DNA from: Actinomycetes bacterium | GTDB lineage: Bacteria; Actinomycetota; Actinomycetes; Propionibacteriales; Nocardioidaceae | DNA: 64,000 nt | Direction of reading: 5' to 3' | Assembly: GCA_023460975.1 (NCBI GenBank) | Contig: JAEWOG010000016.1 | Coordinates: 1-64,000, forward strand | Shown here: positions 14,590 to 24,059 of the stretch, one piece after another | Numbering within the stretch: position 1 is the stretch's first letter | How the letters are laid out: every line of letters starts with the position of its first letter | Position numbers and translations under genes: made by a program | The notes under the pieces: generated by a model | The model's input: only the letters and a program-made list of their open reading frames with translations | What the model was told of the DNA's origin: nothing | The model's database searches: none

Positions 14590-16958
14590 GTCTGCTCCGG
14601 GGTGGGGGTGGCGAGTCGCACGATCACGGACTTGGACGCGGGCGTACGACTCCCCTCGGCGAAGTGCTCCAGGGGCACCAACGGGTTTGTCTCCGGATAG
14701 TAGGCCGCGGCGCAACCTCGGGGCTGATCGTAGGAGACGATCCGGAAGCCACGGGCGAAACGCTCGGTGACTCCGGCGCCGTCTGCGGCAGGCCATTCGC
14801 CCACCAGGTCGACCCAGTCGCCCTCTGCGAAGCCGAGCGCGGCGATGTCGTCAGGATGGACGAAGACCACCCTGCGACCTCCCTTGATGCCGCGGTAGCG
14901 GTCGTCGAGCCCGTAGATCGTGGTGTTGAACTGGTCGTGGGAGCGCAGGGTCTGGAGCAGGAGTCGACCCTCGGGAACCTCGAGCACGCTGATGGGGGCG
15001 CCCGTCATCACAGCCTTGCCCGCGGGCGTGGGGAACGTCCTGGAGTCTCGCGGCGGATGGGGCAGGACGAAACTCCCCGGAGCATCGACGAGCTCGTCGA
15101 AGCGCTCGCATCCCGGGACCACCCGGGCGATCCGGCGGCGGATCTCGCCGTAGTCGGAGCGCAGGTCGGCCCACGGAACCTCATGGTCGGCCCCCAACGT
15201 GGCCAGGGCCATCGAGCAGACGATGTCGACCTCGGACCGCAGGTGCGGCGAGGCGGGCTCGAGCGGACCTCGCGAGGTGTGCACCGCAGACATCGAGTCC
15301 TCGACGCTGATGCGCTGCTCACGTCCCCCGGTGCGGTCGATCTCGCTGCGGCCCAGGGCCGGCAGGATCAACGCCTCGCGCCCGGTGACCACGTGGGAGC
15401 GATTGAGCTTGGTCGAGACCTGGACGGTGAGCGCCGCATTGCGCATCGCGGCCTCCGTGACCTCGGTGTCGGGGCTCGCAGCCACGAAGTTGCCGCCCAT
15501 CGCGACGAACACGTCCGCCCGCCCGTCGCGCAGCGCCTCGATGGCACCGACCGTGTCGTACCCGTGGGCCCGGGGCGGCTCGAAGCCGAACTCGGCGGCG
15601 ATGCCGTCCAGCAGCGCCTGAGGGGGCCGCTCCCAGATCCCCATCGTCCGGTCACCCTGGACGTTGGAGTGGCCGCGCACGGGGCACAACCCGGCGCCGG
15701 GGCGTCCGATGTTGCCCTGGAGCAGGGCGACGTTGACGATCTCCTTGATGGTCGCCACGGAGTTGCGGTGCTGGGTGATGCCCATCGCCCAGCACGTGAT
15801 CGTGGCCCGCGACTCCCGGAACATGCCCGCTGCCGCCGTGATCTCGTCCCGGCTCAGACCGGTCGCACGCTCGACCTGCGCCCAGTCGACGTCAGCGACC
15901 GCGGCGAGATAGTCCGACAGGCCGACGGTGTGCTCTGCGAGGAAGTCGCGGTCCAACGCATCCCACTCCACCAGCAACGCGCCGATCGCCCGGAACAGGG
16001 CCAGGTCGCCGTTGACCCTCACCGGCAGGTGCAGGTCGGCCAGCGGGGTGCCTCCGCCGATGACGCCGCGCAGGTTCTGCGGGTTCTTGAAGTTGACCAA
16101 CCCGGCCTCACGCAGCGGGTTGACCGCGATGATCCGAGCGCCGCTCGCCTTCGCCTTCTCGAGCGCGCTGAGCATGCGCGGGTGGTTGGTGCCCGGATTC
16201 TGGCCAACCACGACGATGAGCTCGGCGCGGTGGATGTCGTCGATGGAGACCGACCCCTTGCCGATCCCGATCGTCTCGATGAGGGCCGTACCGCTGGACT
16301 CGTGACACATGTTGGAGCAGTCGGGAAGGTTGTTGGTCCCCAGCGCGCGGACGAACAGTTGGTAGGCGAACGCGGCCTCGTTGGAGACCTTGCCCGAGGT
16401 GTAGAAGATGGCGCGATCCGCCGACTCGAGCCCGGACAGATGGCGGGCCACCAGCGCGAACGCCTCGTCCCAGCCGATCGGCTCGTAGTGGGTCGCACCC
16501 GAGCGCAGCACCATCGGCTCGGTCAGGCGCCCCTGCTTGCCCAGCCACCACTCCGAGCGCGTGGCCAGATCGGCCACCGAGTGGGCGGCGAAGAAGTCAC
16601 GGTCCAGATGCTCCTTCGTGGCCTCCTCGGAGACCGCCTTCGCGCCGTTCTCGCAGAACTCGGCGGCGTGACGGTGGTCGGGATCGGGCCATGCACACCC
16701 CTGGCAGTCGAAGCCGTCGACCTGGTTGATCTGCGAGAGCGCCTTGGCCGCGCGTACGGGGCCCATCTGACCCACCGCGGCGCGCAGCGCGACGGCGACC
16801 CCGGTGACTCCCGCGGCCGCGTCCTTGGGCTCGCCCACCGCCACGGCGTCCACCGGAGGATCGCTCCGGGGCACCTCGCGCCAACGGTTGCGCCACTCGA
16901 TGTCAGCCACACTGCCATAGTGCCTCACCGGTGTGACGCCCGAGCCAGATCCGCCCAT
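14586..16958 (-). CDS. FdhF/YdeP-family molybdopterin oxidoreductase
   Basis: A large molybdopterin-bis-MGD enzyme (790 residues as drawn) similar to formate dehydrogenase alpha and to YdeP. Visible pieces are VDGFDCQGCAWPDPDHR near the N-terminus, SNMCHESSGTALIETIG, VVVGQNPGTNHPRM, IGRPGAGLCPVRGHSNVQGD and a C-terminal molydopterin-dinucleotide-binding domain (LLLQTLRSHDQFNTTIYGL). A classical four-Cys [4Fe-4S] domain is absent, as in YdeP. ATG 16958 gives the longest form, without a clear ribosome-binding site; GTG 16907 is an alternative. It is followed by pirin and preceded by an MFS gene 17 bases away. The substrate is unknown; YdeP is linked to acid resistance in E. coli. Confidence 0.85.
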   Translation of the reverse strand: MGGSGSGVTPVRHYGSVADIEWRNRWREVPRSDPPVDAVAVGEPKDAAAGVTGVAVALRAAVGQMGPVRAAKALSQINQVDGFDCQGCAWPDPDHRHAAEFCENGAKAVSEEATKEHLDRDFFAAHSVADLATRSEWWLGKQGRLTEPMVLRSGATHYEPIGWDEAFALVARHLSGLESADRAIFYTSGKVSNEAAFAYQLFVRALGTNNLPDCSNMCHESSGTALIETIGIGKGSVSIDDIHRAELIVVVGQNPGTNHPRMLSALEKAKASGARIIAVNPLREAGLVNFKNPQNLRGVIGGGTPLADLHLPVRVNGDLALFRAIGALLVEWDALDRDFLAEHTVGLSDYLAAVADVDWAQVERATGLSRDEITAAAGMFRESRATITCWAMGITQHRNSVATIKEIVNVALLQGNIGRPGAGLCPVRGHSNVQGDRTMGIWERPPQALLDGIAAEFGFEPPRAHGYDTVGAIEALRDGRADVFVAMGGNFVAASPDTEVTEAAMRNAALTVQVSTKLNRSHVVTGREALILPALGRSEIDRTGGREQRISVEDSMSAVHTSRGPLEPASPHLRSEVDIVCSMALATLGADHEVPWADLRSDYGEIRRRIARVVPGCERFDELVDAPGSFVLPHPPRDSRTFPTPAGKAVMTGAPISVLEVPEGRLLLQTLRSHDQFNTTIYGLDDRYRGIKGGRRVVFVHPDDIAALGFAEGDWVDLVGEWPAADGAGVTERFARGFRIVSYDQPRGCAAAYYPETNPLVPLEHFAEGSRTPASKSVIVRLATPTPEQT

Positions 16959-16974
16959 CGCGTACGGGGGAGGC

Positions 16975-18237
16975 TCACACGAGGTCGACCGGCTCGACGT
17001 CCTCCCCGGCGGGCGAGGAGCGGACGTCCCGCAACCACAACGCCGACTGCCAACTCCACATCAGGAGCCCCACTGCGAAGAGGGCCAACGCGGTGACCGC
17101 GAACCCGAGGACGGAGGTCCCCACGACCGGAGTGAGCGCCACCGCGCACACGGCGTTGACGACCAGGCTGAGGAACGCCGATGCGGACACGACCGCGCCA
17201 CGCCGCTCGGGGAACATGTCCAGGAGCATGAGATTGATCGTCGGGTAGAGGATGCCGTTGCCCATCGCCAGCAGACTCGGGCCGACCATCACCCACGGCA
17301 GCGTCGTCTCCCACTCAGTCGCCGCGAGGACGACGCCGACCACGGCACCGACCATGCCGACGGTGAAACCGATGCTCACCAAGCGGCGGCCGCCGACCCG
17401 CCCTGCGGCGCGACCCGAGATCCACGACCCGACGACCATGCCACCGATGATCGGGACGAAGTAGACCCAGAAGTCCATCTCGCCCTTGCCCAGCAGGTCG
17501 ACCACGAAGATCGCCGCCCCGCCGATGTAGAGGAACTGGCCCGCGAAGGCGAACGTCATCGCCCAGGCAGCCCGGTGGAAGTCGGGCAGCGTCAGCACGG
17601 AGCCGAGGCCGCGCAAGATCTCCCCCACCGCCAGCGGCGTACGACGCTGCGGCGGGTGGCTCTCCGGGATGAGCGTGAGGGTGCACACGATGAGGACGAC
17701 CCCCAGCAGGGCCATCGCGCCGAAGACCAGCGGCCAGGGTCCGACCTGCAGGACGAGGCCCCCGATGACCGGCGCGACGGCCGGGGCGATCCCGAAGATC
17801 ATCATCACGCGACTCATCAGGACCTGCGCCTGGGGCCCGTCGAACAGGTCGCGGACGATGGTGCGCGACACGATCGTCGCCCCTCCGGCGCTGAGGCCCT
17901 GGAGGACGCGGAACGCGATGAGGACCGCGTACGAGCCGGACAACGCCGCGCCGAGCGAGGCGAGGGTGTAGACGACGAGCCCGCCCACGATGACCGGGCG
18001 CCTGCCCACGGCATCGGAGAGCGGACCGTGCAGCACGCTCATCACGGCGAAGGCGAGCATGTAGCTGGTGACCACCCACTGCATCTGGGAGCCGCTGACG
18101 GCGAACTCCTCCCGCATCTGCCCGAAGGCCGGGAAGGGAGTGTCGATGCTGAAGGGGCCGATCATCGACAGCATCGCCAGCGCGATCGGGATGACCACCA
18201 GTGCCTTGCGGCTGCGCGGGTCCAGGGTGGGGTTCAC
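16975..18237 (-). CDS. MFS drug-resistance transporter, Bcr/CflA type
   Basis: A 12-span major facilitator of 420 residues. The first half has FSIDTPFPAFGQM, the loop GPLSDAVGRRPVIVGG (MFS motif A) and RVLQGLSAGGATIVSRTIVRDLF, typical of the Bcr/CflA family. It probably exports small molecules by proton antiport at the cytoplasmic membrane. GTG 18237 is the start. Lying 9 bases from hmgA's stop and 17 bases before the oxidoreductase, it may be in one long minus-strand transcript. Confidence 0.85.
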   Translation of the reverse strand: MNPTLDPRSRKALVVIPIALAMLSMIGPFSIDTPFPAFGQMREEFAVSGSQMQWVVTSYMLAFAVMSVLHGPLSDAVGRRPVIVGGLVVYTLASLGAALSGSYAVLIAFRVLQGLSAGGATIVSRTIVRDLFDGPQAQVLMSRVMMIFGIAPAVAPVIGGLVLQVGPWPLVFGAMALLGVVLIVCTLTLIPESHPPQRRTPLAVGEILRGLGSVLTLPDFHRAAWAMTFAFAGQFLYIGGAAIFVVDLLGKGEMDFWVYFVPIIGGMVVGSWISGRAAGRVGGRRLVSIGFTVGMVGAVVGVVLAATEWETTLPWVMVGPSLLAMGNGILYPTINLMLLDMFPERRGAVVSASAFLSLVVNAVCAVALTPVVGTSVLGFAVTALALFAVGLLMWSWQSALWLRDVRSSPAGEDVEPVDLV

Positions 18238-18246
18238 TGGCCGATC

Positions 18247-19461
18247 CTAGGTCGGCTGGGACGCACCCGCTCCAGGATCGCGCGCCCAGGTCCAGGCGTA
18301 GTCCTCGTCCTCGCAGGCCACGCCCCCCTCACCGAGCTCGAGCGGCGCGAAGGTGTCCACCATGACCGCGGACTCGTCGAAGAACTCCGCGCCGAACGAG
18401 CCCTCGATCGCCGACGGTTGCGGGCCGTGGGCGTAGCCGCCCGGATGCAGACTGATCGAGCCGCGGTCGATCCCCGACCCCTTACGCGCCTCGTAGTCCC
18501 CCGCGACGTAGAACATCACCTCGTCGGAGTCGACATTGGAGTGGTAGTAGGGCACCGGCACGGCCAGCGGGTGGTAGTCGACCTTGCGGGGCAGGAAGTT
18601 GCAGATGACGAAGTTGTGTCCCTCGAAGACCTGGTGCACCGGCGGCGGCTGGTGCACCTTGCCCGTGATCGGCATGTAGTCATCGATGTTGAACGTGTAG
18701 GGGTACAGGCACCCATCCCACCCGAGCACGTCGAACGGATGCGTCGCGTACGTCATCACCGTCCCCACCACGCCCGCCGACGTGCGGTGCTTCACGTACA
18801 CGTCGACCTGGGTCTGGCCCGCGTGGGCGGCCGCGAGGGCTGCGAGCCCGGTCGGGCCGTGCAGGTCGCGCTCGCAGTACGGGGCGTGCTCGAGGAACTG
18901 GCCGTAGCGCGACAGGTAGCGCTTGGGCGGGGCGATGTGGCTGTTGGCCTCGATCGCATAGAGCCGCACCTGCCCCTCGGGCAGCCACCGGTGCGTCGTG
19001 GCCCGAGGGATCACGACGTAGTCCCCCGCGCGGAACGCCAACGAGCCGAAGACCGTCTCCACCACCCCGGTGCCGGATTCGACGTAGACGCATTCGTCAC
19101 CGATCGCGTTGCGGTAGAGCGGGGAGGCCGATGCCGTGACCACGTACGCGATCCGCACGTCGTTGTTGCCCATCAGGAGTCGGCGGCCCCGCACCGGGTC
19201 GGCGTCCGCGGGGAAGGCCAGCTCGGGCAGGCGCAGGTGCCGGGCCCGCAATGGGTGGTTGGGAGAGGTCGCGAGTGAGCCGAGGTCCCAGACCTGGCTC
19301 GCGGTGAGGGCCGAAGGGACTTCGCGGTGGTAGAGCAGTGAGGAGTCCGAGGAGAACCCTTCCTCACCCATCAGCTCCTCGTACAGCAACGCGCCGTCGG
19401 CGTCGCGGTGCTGGGTGTGCCGCGTGGGCGGCACGTGACCGACATTCACGTAGTGAGGCAC
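18247..19461 (-). CDS. hmgA: Homogentisate 1,2-dioxygenase
   Basis: This Fe(II) enzyme opens the homogentisate ring to maleylacetoacetate in tyrosine/phenylalanine breakdown. The 404-residue cupin-type product carries the iron-ligand region YYHSNVDSDEVMFYVAGDYE (His and Glu) and LHPGGYAHGPQP (second His). Length and the RNAIGDECVYVESGTG segment fit the family. GTG 19461 follows GGAGGG. It diverges from the unknown gene at 19526 coupled to fahA, which completes the pathway; no maleylacetoacetate isomerase is next to it. Confidence 0.94.
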   Translation of the reverse strand: MPHYVNVGHVPPTRHTQHRDADGALLYEELMGEEGFSSDSSLLYHREVPSALTASQVWDLGSLATSPNHPLRARHLRLPELAFPADADPVRGRRLLMGNNDVRIAYVVTASASPLYRNAIGDECVYVESGTGVVETVFGSLAFRAGDYVVIPRATTHRWLPEGQVRLYAIEANSHIAPPKRYLSRYGQFLEHAPYCERDLHGPTGLAALAAAHAGQTQVDVYVKHRTSAGVVGTVMTYATHPFDVLGWDGCLYPYTFNIDDYMPITGKVHQPPPVHQVFEGHNFVICNFLPRKVDYHPLAVPVPYYHSNVDSDEVMFYVAGDYEARKGSGIDRGSISLHPGGYAHGPQPSAIEGSFGAEFFDESAVMVDTFAPLELGEGGVACEDEDYAWTWARDPGAGASQPT

Positions 19462-19513
19462 GAGGCCCTCCGTCCGCTCAGCGCACGCGCGCGTCCGATA
19501 TCAGGGGTATGCC

Positions 19514-19519
19514 TAGACT
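19514..19519 (+). promoter_or_regulatory. -10 box for a leaderless transcript of 19526-21678
   Basis: TAGACT ends 6 bases before GTG 19526, placing the start point at the codon. The 64-base hmgA/19526 interval therefore holds divergent promoters. Confidence 0.6.
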
Positions 19520-19525
19520 AGACGT

Positions 19526-20446
19526 GTGCCACCTCACACTCCAGCCCCGGCCGGATCGTTCCCCAGCGCATGGGTCGGACTCGTCGACGACGCGGCCATC
19601 TTCCCGCCCGGTGACGCACCCCTCGCCCAGGCGTACGAGGCCCATCTGGCCCGCCGTTCGCAGTGGTACGCCGACCTCGTCGGACCACTCGTGGTCCGCG
19701 ACACCGACCTGGGCAGCATCGAGCCGGGGCCGCCGCTGGCGATCGTCCTCACCACGGGGGCGGGCGGGATCGTGCCCGCCCTGAGCCTCGCCCAACGCAA
19801 GGGGCACGTCGTCGCCGGCATCGAGACGGCCGTGCGCGACGTGGACGACCCCGCCGGCAACGTCCGCCGCATCGGCGCCGCCCTGGATGCCGCCGAGGGC
19901 GAGGGCCTCCTGGAGGACGACGTGCTGGTCCACGTCGAGATCCCCGCTGACGACGAACCCCACGCGCTCGGGCGAGTGCCGTACCCCATGCCCGCCTCCT
20001 GGTTGGCCGCCGCCGACGAAGTGGCCGCGCTGGGCCGGCGGCTGAAGTTCCGTACGGGCGGCCCCGATGCCTCCTTCGTCCCCTCCCCCGAACGTCTCGC
20101 CGCGCAGATCTCGGCGTCGCTCGACCGCGAGACCCCGTTCAAGTGCACAGCCGGACTCCACCGCGGGGTGCGCCACGAGACCGACGACCCGCAGGGCGGC
20201 TGGCAGCACGGATTCCTCAACGTCGTGCTGGCCACCCTGGCCGCGTGGGACGGCGCCGATCCCCGTACTGTCCAACTCGTGCTGGGCGAGCAGGACGCCA
20301 GCGTGCTCGCGCGCGACGCTCAGGCCCACGCGGACGATCTCGACCGCGCACGGCGCTGGTTCACCTCGTTCGGTTCCTGCTCGATCGACGAACCGCTCGC
20401 CGACCTCATCGACCTCGATCTCGTGCATCTCGGAGGAACCCTGTGA
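19526..20446 (+). CDS. Conserved protein of unknown function in the homogentisate cluster
   Basis: A soluble 306-residue protein with no signal peptide or membrane span. Recognisable blocks are VGLVDDAAIFPPGDAPL near the N-terminus and FKCTAGLHRGVRHETDD with HGFLNVVLA in the second half. The last two, with their Lys, His and Arg residues, look like an active site. I recall similar unnamed actinobacterial proteins but no assigned activity. It is coupled to fahA by a GTGA overlap and diverges from hmgA. A role in the maleylacetoacetate step or in handling a pathway product is inference only. Confidence 0.7.
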   Translation: MPPHTPAPAGSFPSAWVGLVDDAAIFPPGDAPLAQAYEAHLARRSQWYADLVGPLVVRDTDLGSIEPGPPLAIVLTTGAGGIVPALSLAQRKGHVVAGIETAVRDVDDPAGNVRRIGAALDAAEGEGLLEDDVLVHVEIPADDEPHALGRVPYPMPASWLAAADEVAALGRRLKFRTGGPDASFVPSPERLAAQISASLDRETPFKCTAGLHRGVRHETDDPQGGWQHGFLNVVLATLAAWDGADPRTVQLVLGEQDASVLARDAQAHADDLDRARRWFTSFGSCSIDEPLADLIDLDLVHLGGTL

Positions 20447-21678
20447 CGTTCACCCCGCCCACCCGGCCGACCTGGGTTCCCGACGCCGCGGGCAGCCTGT
20501 GGGATGTCGACAACTTGTCGCTCGGCGTCTTCTCCGACACCCCCGAGGGGCCTCGACGCGTCGGCGCCCGCATCGGCGACTTCGTGCTCGACCTGGCGCC
20601 GCCCTCCGAGATCAACCCCCGGGGCGAGGTGATGGCCGCGGCGTTTCGCTCACACTCCCTCAATGCCTACATGGCGCAGGGCCCCAGCGCGTGGGAGGCC
20701 GTGCAGACGCGTCTCGCGGAGATCCTGACCGACCCCGGCTACACCTCCCGCCTGATGCCGCACCTGTACCCGCTCAACGAGGTGACCCTGCATCTGCCCG
20801 TCGAGGTCGGCGACTACGTCGACTTCTATGCCTCCGAGCACCACGCGGCCAACGTCGGTCGCATTCTGCGCCCCGACTCCGAGCCGCTGTTGCCCAACTG
20901 GAAGCACCTGCCCGTGGGCTACCACGGCCGCGGCGGAACCGTCGTCGCCTCCGGCACGCCCATCGTCCGCCCCCGCGGTCAGCGGCGTCCTGCGGGGAGT
21001 CAGGCCCCGACGTTCGGCCCCAGCCAGCGCCTCGACATCGAGGCCGAGCTGGGCTTCGTGGTCGGCGCCCCCAGCGCGATGGGGACACCAGTGACGACGG
21101 CGGACCTCAGCCGGCACGCCTTCGGCGTCGTCGGCCTCAACGACTGGTCGGCCCGCGACATCCAGGCCTGGGAGTACGTCCCCCTCGGCCCCTTCCTGGG
21201 GAAGTCCTTCGCGACGTCGATCAGTCAGTGGGTGACGCCGCTGGCCTCGCTGGCGGCTGCGTGGACGACGACACCCGATCAGGAGCCGCTGCTGGACTAC
21301 CTGCGCGTGGACGGCGATGCGGGCCTGGCGATCGAGGTCACCGTCGAGCTCAACGGCGAGGTGGTGGCGCGACCCCCGTACGACACGATGCACTGGGGTC
21401 CGGCGCAGATGCTGGCGCACATGACCGTGAACGGCGCGAGCGTACGGACCGGCGACCTGTGGGCATCCGGCACCATCTCGGGCCCTGAGCGCGGCCAGCG
21501 CGGCTCGTTCCTCGAGCTGTCGTGGGGCGGATCGGAACCGTTCGCCGTGGCCGGCGCCGAGCGCACCTTCCTGGAGGACGGCGACGAGGTCGTGCTGCGC
21601 TACACCGCACCCGGGATCCTCGGCGGGCGGATCGGGCTCGGCGAGGTGCGCGGCACGATCCTGCCCGCGATCGCCTGA
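20443..21678 (+). CDS. fahA: Fumarylacetoacetase
   Basis: It cleaves fumarylacetoacetate to fumarate and acetoacetate, the last step of tyrosine breakdown. The 411-residue protein has the N-terminal FAH domain, then DYVDFYASEHHAANVG (metal Asp and catalytic His), RLDIEAELGFVVG (two metal Glu), and GLNDWSARDIQAWEYVPLGPF with the following LGKSF (metal Asp and catalytic Lys). GTG 20443 follows GGAGGAACC. The overlap with the gene upstream indicates coupled translation. Confidence 0.94.
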   Translation: MTFTPPTRPTWVPDAAGSLWDVDNLSLGVFSDTPEGPRRVGARIGDFVLDLAPPSEINPRGEVMAAAFRSHSLNAYMAQGPSAWEAVQTRLAEILTDPGYTSRLMPHLYPLNEVTLHLPVEVGDYVDFYASEHHAANVGRILRPDSEPLLPNWKHLPVGYHGRGGTVVASGTPIVRPRGQRRPAGSQAPTFGPSQRLDIEAELGFVVGAPSAMGTPVTTADLSRHAFGVVGLNDWSARDIQAWEYVPLGPFLGKSFATSISQWVTPLASLAAAWTTTPDQEPLLDYLRVDGDAGLAIEVTVELNGEVVARPPYDTMHWGPAQMLAHMTVNGASVRTGDLWASGTISGPERGQRGSFLELSWGGSEPFAVAGAERTFLEDGDEVVLRYTAPGILGGRIGLGEVRGTILPAIA

Positions 21679-21727
21679 GCGGCGGCGCGACACAACCAGA
21701 GCCCCCGGGCCGCTGGTGGGGGACCTC

Positions 21728-21733
21728 TAGGCT
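21728..21733 (+). promoter_or_regulatory. -10 box for the histidine phosphatase gene
   Basis: TAGGCT ends 6 bases before GTG 21740, with no ribosome-binding site between them. This fits a leaderless transcript. Confidence 0.6.
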
Positions 21734-21739
21734 GGCCCC

Positions 21740-22402
21740 GTGCGACTCATGCTCATGCGCCACGGCCAGACCCACGCCAACGTGTCGGGTCAGCTCGACA
21801 CCGCCCACCCAGGGCTCGACCTGACCGGGCTCGGGCAACGGCAGGCCATGGCAGCGGCGAAGGCCCTAGCCACCGAGGAGATCAACGGCATCTACGTCTC
21901 CAGCCGTGTGCGCACCCACCAGACCGCCGCGCCCAGCGCGACCCCGCGGGCGTACGCGCCCACCGAGCTGGCCGGGCTGGAGGAGATCCAGGCGGGCCGG
22001 TTCGAGATGCTGGCCGACACCGACTCGATCCACGGCTACATCGGCACGGTGTCCTCGTGGATCGAGGGCGACCTGACCGTACGCATGCCCGGCGCCGAAT
22101 CGGGCCACGAATTCCTGGAGCGGTACGACGCCGCCGTCGCCCACATCGCCTCCCTCGGGCATGAGACCGCGCTGATCGTCAGCCATGGCGCCGCGATCCG
22201 CACCTGGACCGCCGCCCGGATGATCGCCGGGACGGCTATCCCCGATCCCACGTCGCCGCTGCACAACACGGCCCTGGTCGTCCTCGAGGGCGACCCCGTG
22301 TCCGGCTGGCGCCTCGAGCGCTGGAACGGTACAGCCGTGGGCGGGGAGTTCCTCGACGACGAGGCGGCGCCCGATCCGACGGCGACCGCGGACGCCGACT
22401 GA
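21740..22402 (+). CDS. Histidine phosphatase (phosphoglycerate mutase-like) family protein
   Basis: A 220-residue branch-1 histidine phosphatase. The catalytic RHG motif is in MRLMLMRHGQTHANVSG, the second Arg in VSSRVRTHQTA, and the second catalytic His in ALIVSHGAAIRTW. The substrate is not fixed by sequence; it could act on a phosphorylated metabolite. It ends 7 bases from the convergent MFS gene. Confidence 0.85.
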   Translation: MRLMLMRHGQTHANVSGQLDTAHPGLDLTGLGQRQAMAAAKALATEEINGIYVSSRVRTHQTAAPSATPRAYAPTELAGLEEIQAGRFEMLADTDSIHGYIGTVSSWIEGDLTVRMPGAESGHEFLERYDAAVAHIASLGHETALIVSHGAAIRTWTAARMIAGTAIPDPTSPLHNTALVVLEGDPVSGWRLERWNGTAVGGEFLDDEAAPDPTATADAD

Positions 22403-22409
22403 CGCCGAC

Positions 22410-23747
22410 TCAGACCCCGTCCTCGCCGGGGTGGGCGTACAGCCGCCCCGCCTTGAGCTCCTCGATCGCTCCCGGATGGACACGGCGCAGGTGGTCCAAC
22501 GCTCGGTGCCGATAGCGCAGGATCTGCACGACACCCAGCAGCCAGAAGACGTACTGGACCGACATCGCGCGGCGGAAGTCGATGAGCTCGTAGGTCTCGA
22601 TCCCACCCGGACTGCTCAGGTCGAGCACGACTCCGATCAGACCCATCGTCATCAGCGCGGCCACGAAACCACCGACGTTGATCAGCCCGTTCGCCCGACC
22701 CAGCACGGCCACCGGGTTGAACGTGCGCGCCAGGTCGAAACCCACCATCGAGGCGGGTCCGCCCGTCGCGATCACCGCCACGAGCAGCACCAGCAGCCAT
22801 GTCGGCGACGGTGTCGAGCGGACGAGCACGGCGGTCCACGCCAGCGCGATGAGCACGACGACTCCCACGACGATCCATGAGCGCCAGTACGGGAATCGTC
22901 CGATCAGGGCAGCCAAGCCCAGCCCGCTGACGATCGCGCACGCCGTCATGATCATGAGGAGCGTGCCCGCGAACGCCTCCGAGCGCCCTTGGCCACTGAC
23001 GAGGAACGGGTAGCCCCACAGCAGGCCGAAGACACTGACCGAGAACGGCGAGGCGAAGTGCGACCAGAAGGCCAGCCGGGTCCCGGGGTTGCCCCACACG
23101 ACGCGCACCGAGCCCGCGAGCGCTCGCAGCTTGACCCGGACGACCTCCTCGCGCACGTACGGAGAGTCCTTGACCAGCAGGGCCACCAGCACCATCAGCA
23201 CCATCCCGATGCTGGAGGCCAGCGCGAACGTGCGGGTCCACCCGAGCCTGTCGAGCGCGAACGCCAACGGAGCGGCGGCAACGATCGCACCGAGTTGCCC
23301 GACCAGCCCCGTCAACTGCGTGACCAGCGGCGCCTGCCGAACCAGGAACCAGGCCGCCACGAGCCGTACGACGCTCACGAACACCATCGCGTCGCCCGCG
23401 CCCATGAGCGCACGAGCAAGCACCGCGGGCACGAAGGAGTCGACGAAGGCGAACGCGAACTGGCCCGCCGTCATCAGCACCAGACCACTCAGCAGCAGGA
23501 CCCGCGAGCCGAAGCGGTCGAGCAGCACCCCCACCGGCACCTGCATGCCCGCGTACACGACCAGCTGGAGCACGGTGAACACCGACAGGCTGGTGGCATT
23601 GATGTCGAAGCGGTCCGCGGCCAACATCCCGGCCACGCCCAACGAGCTGCGATGGAAGACCGCAAGGAAGTAGACCGAGAGAGCGACCAGCCAGATCACC
23701 CACGCGCGGCGAGCGCCGATGTCGTGGATCTGGGCGCGCTCGCTCAC
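22410..23747 (-). CDS. MFS transporter
   Basis: A 12-span MFS permease of about 445 residues: RRAWVIWLVALSVYFLAVFH leads into span 1, and a motif-A-like loop VGVLLDRFGSRVLLLSG sits between spans 2 and 3. Family resemblance is to nitrate/hexuronate-type MFS permeases, but the substrate is unknown. GTG 23747 is chosen; the frame extends upstream through an ATG near 23791 and into tRNA-Tyr, so longer forms are partly excluded. The C-terminal cytoplasmic tail is about 45 residues. Confidence 0.8.
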   Translation of the reverse strand: MSERAQIHDIGARRAWVIWLVALSVYFLAVFHRSSLGVAGMLAADRFDINATSLSVFTVLQLVVYAGMQVPVGVLLDRFGSRVLLLSGLVLMTAGQFAFAFVDSFVPAVLARALMGAGDAMVFVSVVRLVAAWFLVRQAPLVTQLTGLVGQLGAIVAAAPLAFALDRLGWTRTFALASSIGMVLMVLVALLVKDSPYVREEVVRVKLRALAGSVRVVWGNPGTRLAFWSHFASPFSVSVFGLLWGYPFLVSGQGRSEAFAGTLLMIMTACAIVSGLGLAALIGRFPYWRSWIVVGVVVLIALAWTAVLVRSTPSPTWLLVLLVAVIATGGPASMVGFDLARTFNPVAVLGRANGLINVGGFVAALMTMGLIGVVLDLSSPGGIETYELIDFRRAMSVQYVFWLLGVVQILRYRHRALDHLRRVHPGAIEELKAGRLYAHPGEDGV

Positions 23748-23828
23748 ACGGTCAGGATCCCACGTCAGGTGGCGACCCCGACGTCTCGCCATCTCGACGG
23801 GGCTGGTGTCGCGACAGCCCCAGAAACG

Positions 23829-23859
23829 CCTCAGGCCCCCGCTGCGCGGGGGCCTGAGG
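23829..23859 (-). terminator. Terminator downstream of tRNA-Tyr
   Basis: A perfect 13-bp stem (CCTCAGGCCCCCG and its complement) with a 5-base loop begins 8 bases after the tRNA 3' end and is followed by CGTTTCT on the minus strand. Confidence 0.85.
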
Positions 23860-23867
23860 TCTGGGTG

Positions 23868-23949
23868 TGGCAGGTGAAGGATTCGAACCTTCGAAGGCAA
23901 AGCCGACGGATTTACAGTCCGCTCCCATTGGCCGCTCGGGCAACCTGCC
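23868..23949 (-). tRNA. tRNA-Tyr (GTA anticodon)
   Basis: A class II tRNA of 82 bases: acceptor GGCAGGT/ACCTGCC, anticodon GTA in CTGTAAA, a long variable arm, T-arm GGTTCGAATCC and discriminator A. CCA is not encoded. It diverges from yajQ, which is the integration target next door. Confidence 0.96.
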
Positions 23950-24059
23950 AACTGCTGCGGCGCGAGGCGCCGACAACAGATGGAACAATAGCGCAGGCAG
24001 TTCATCGACACGAAACCGCTGGGCACCCTCGGGCCGACCCAGCTCAGGAAGGCACTCCC

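Noticed and set aside
23748..24026. N-terminal extension of the MFS gene to 24026
   Set aside because: The extension crosses tRNA-Tyr and its terminator and has no transporter-like sequence.
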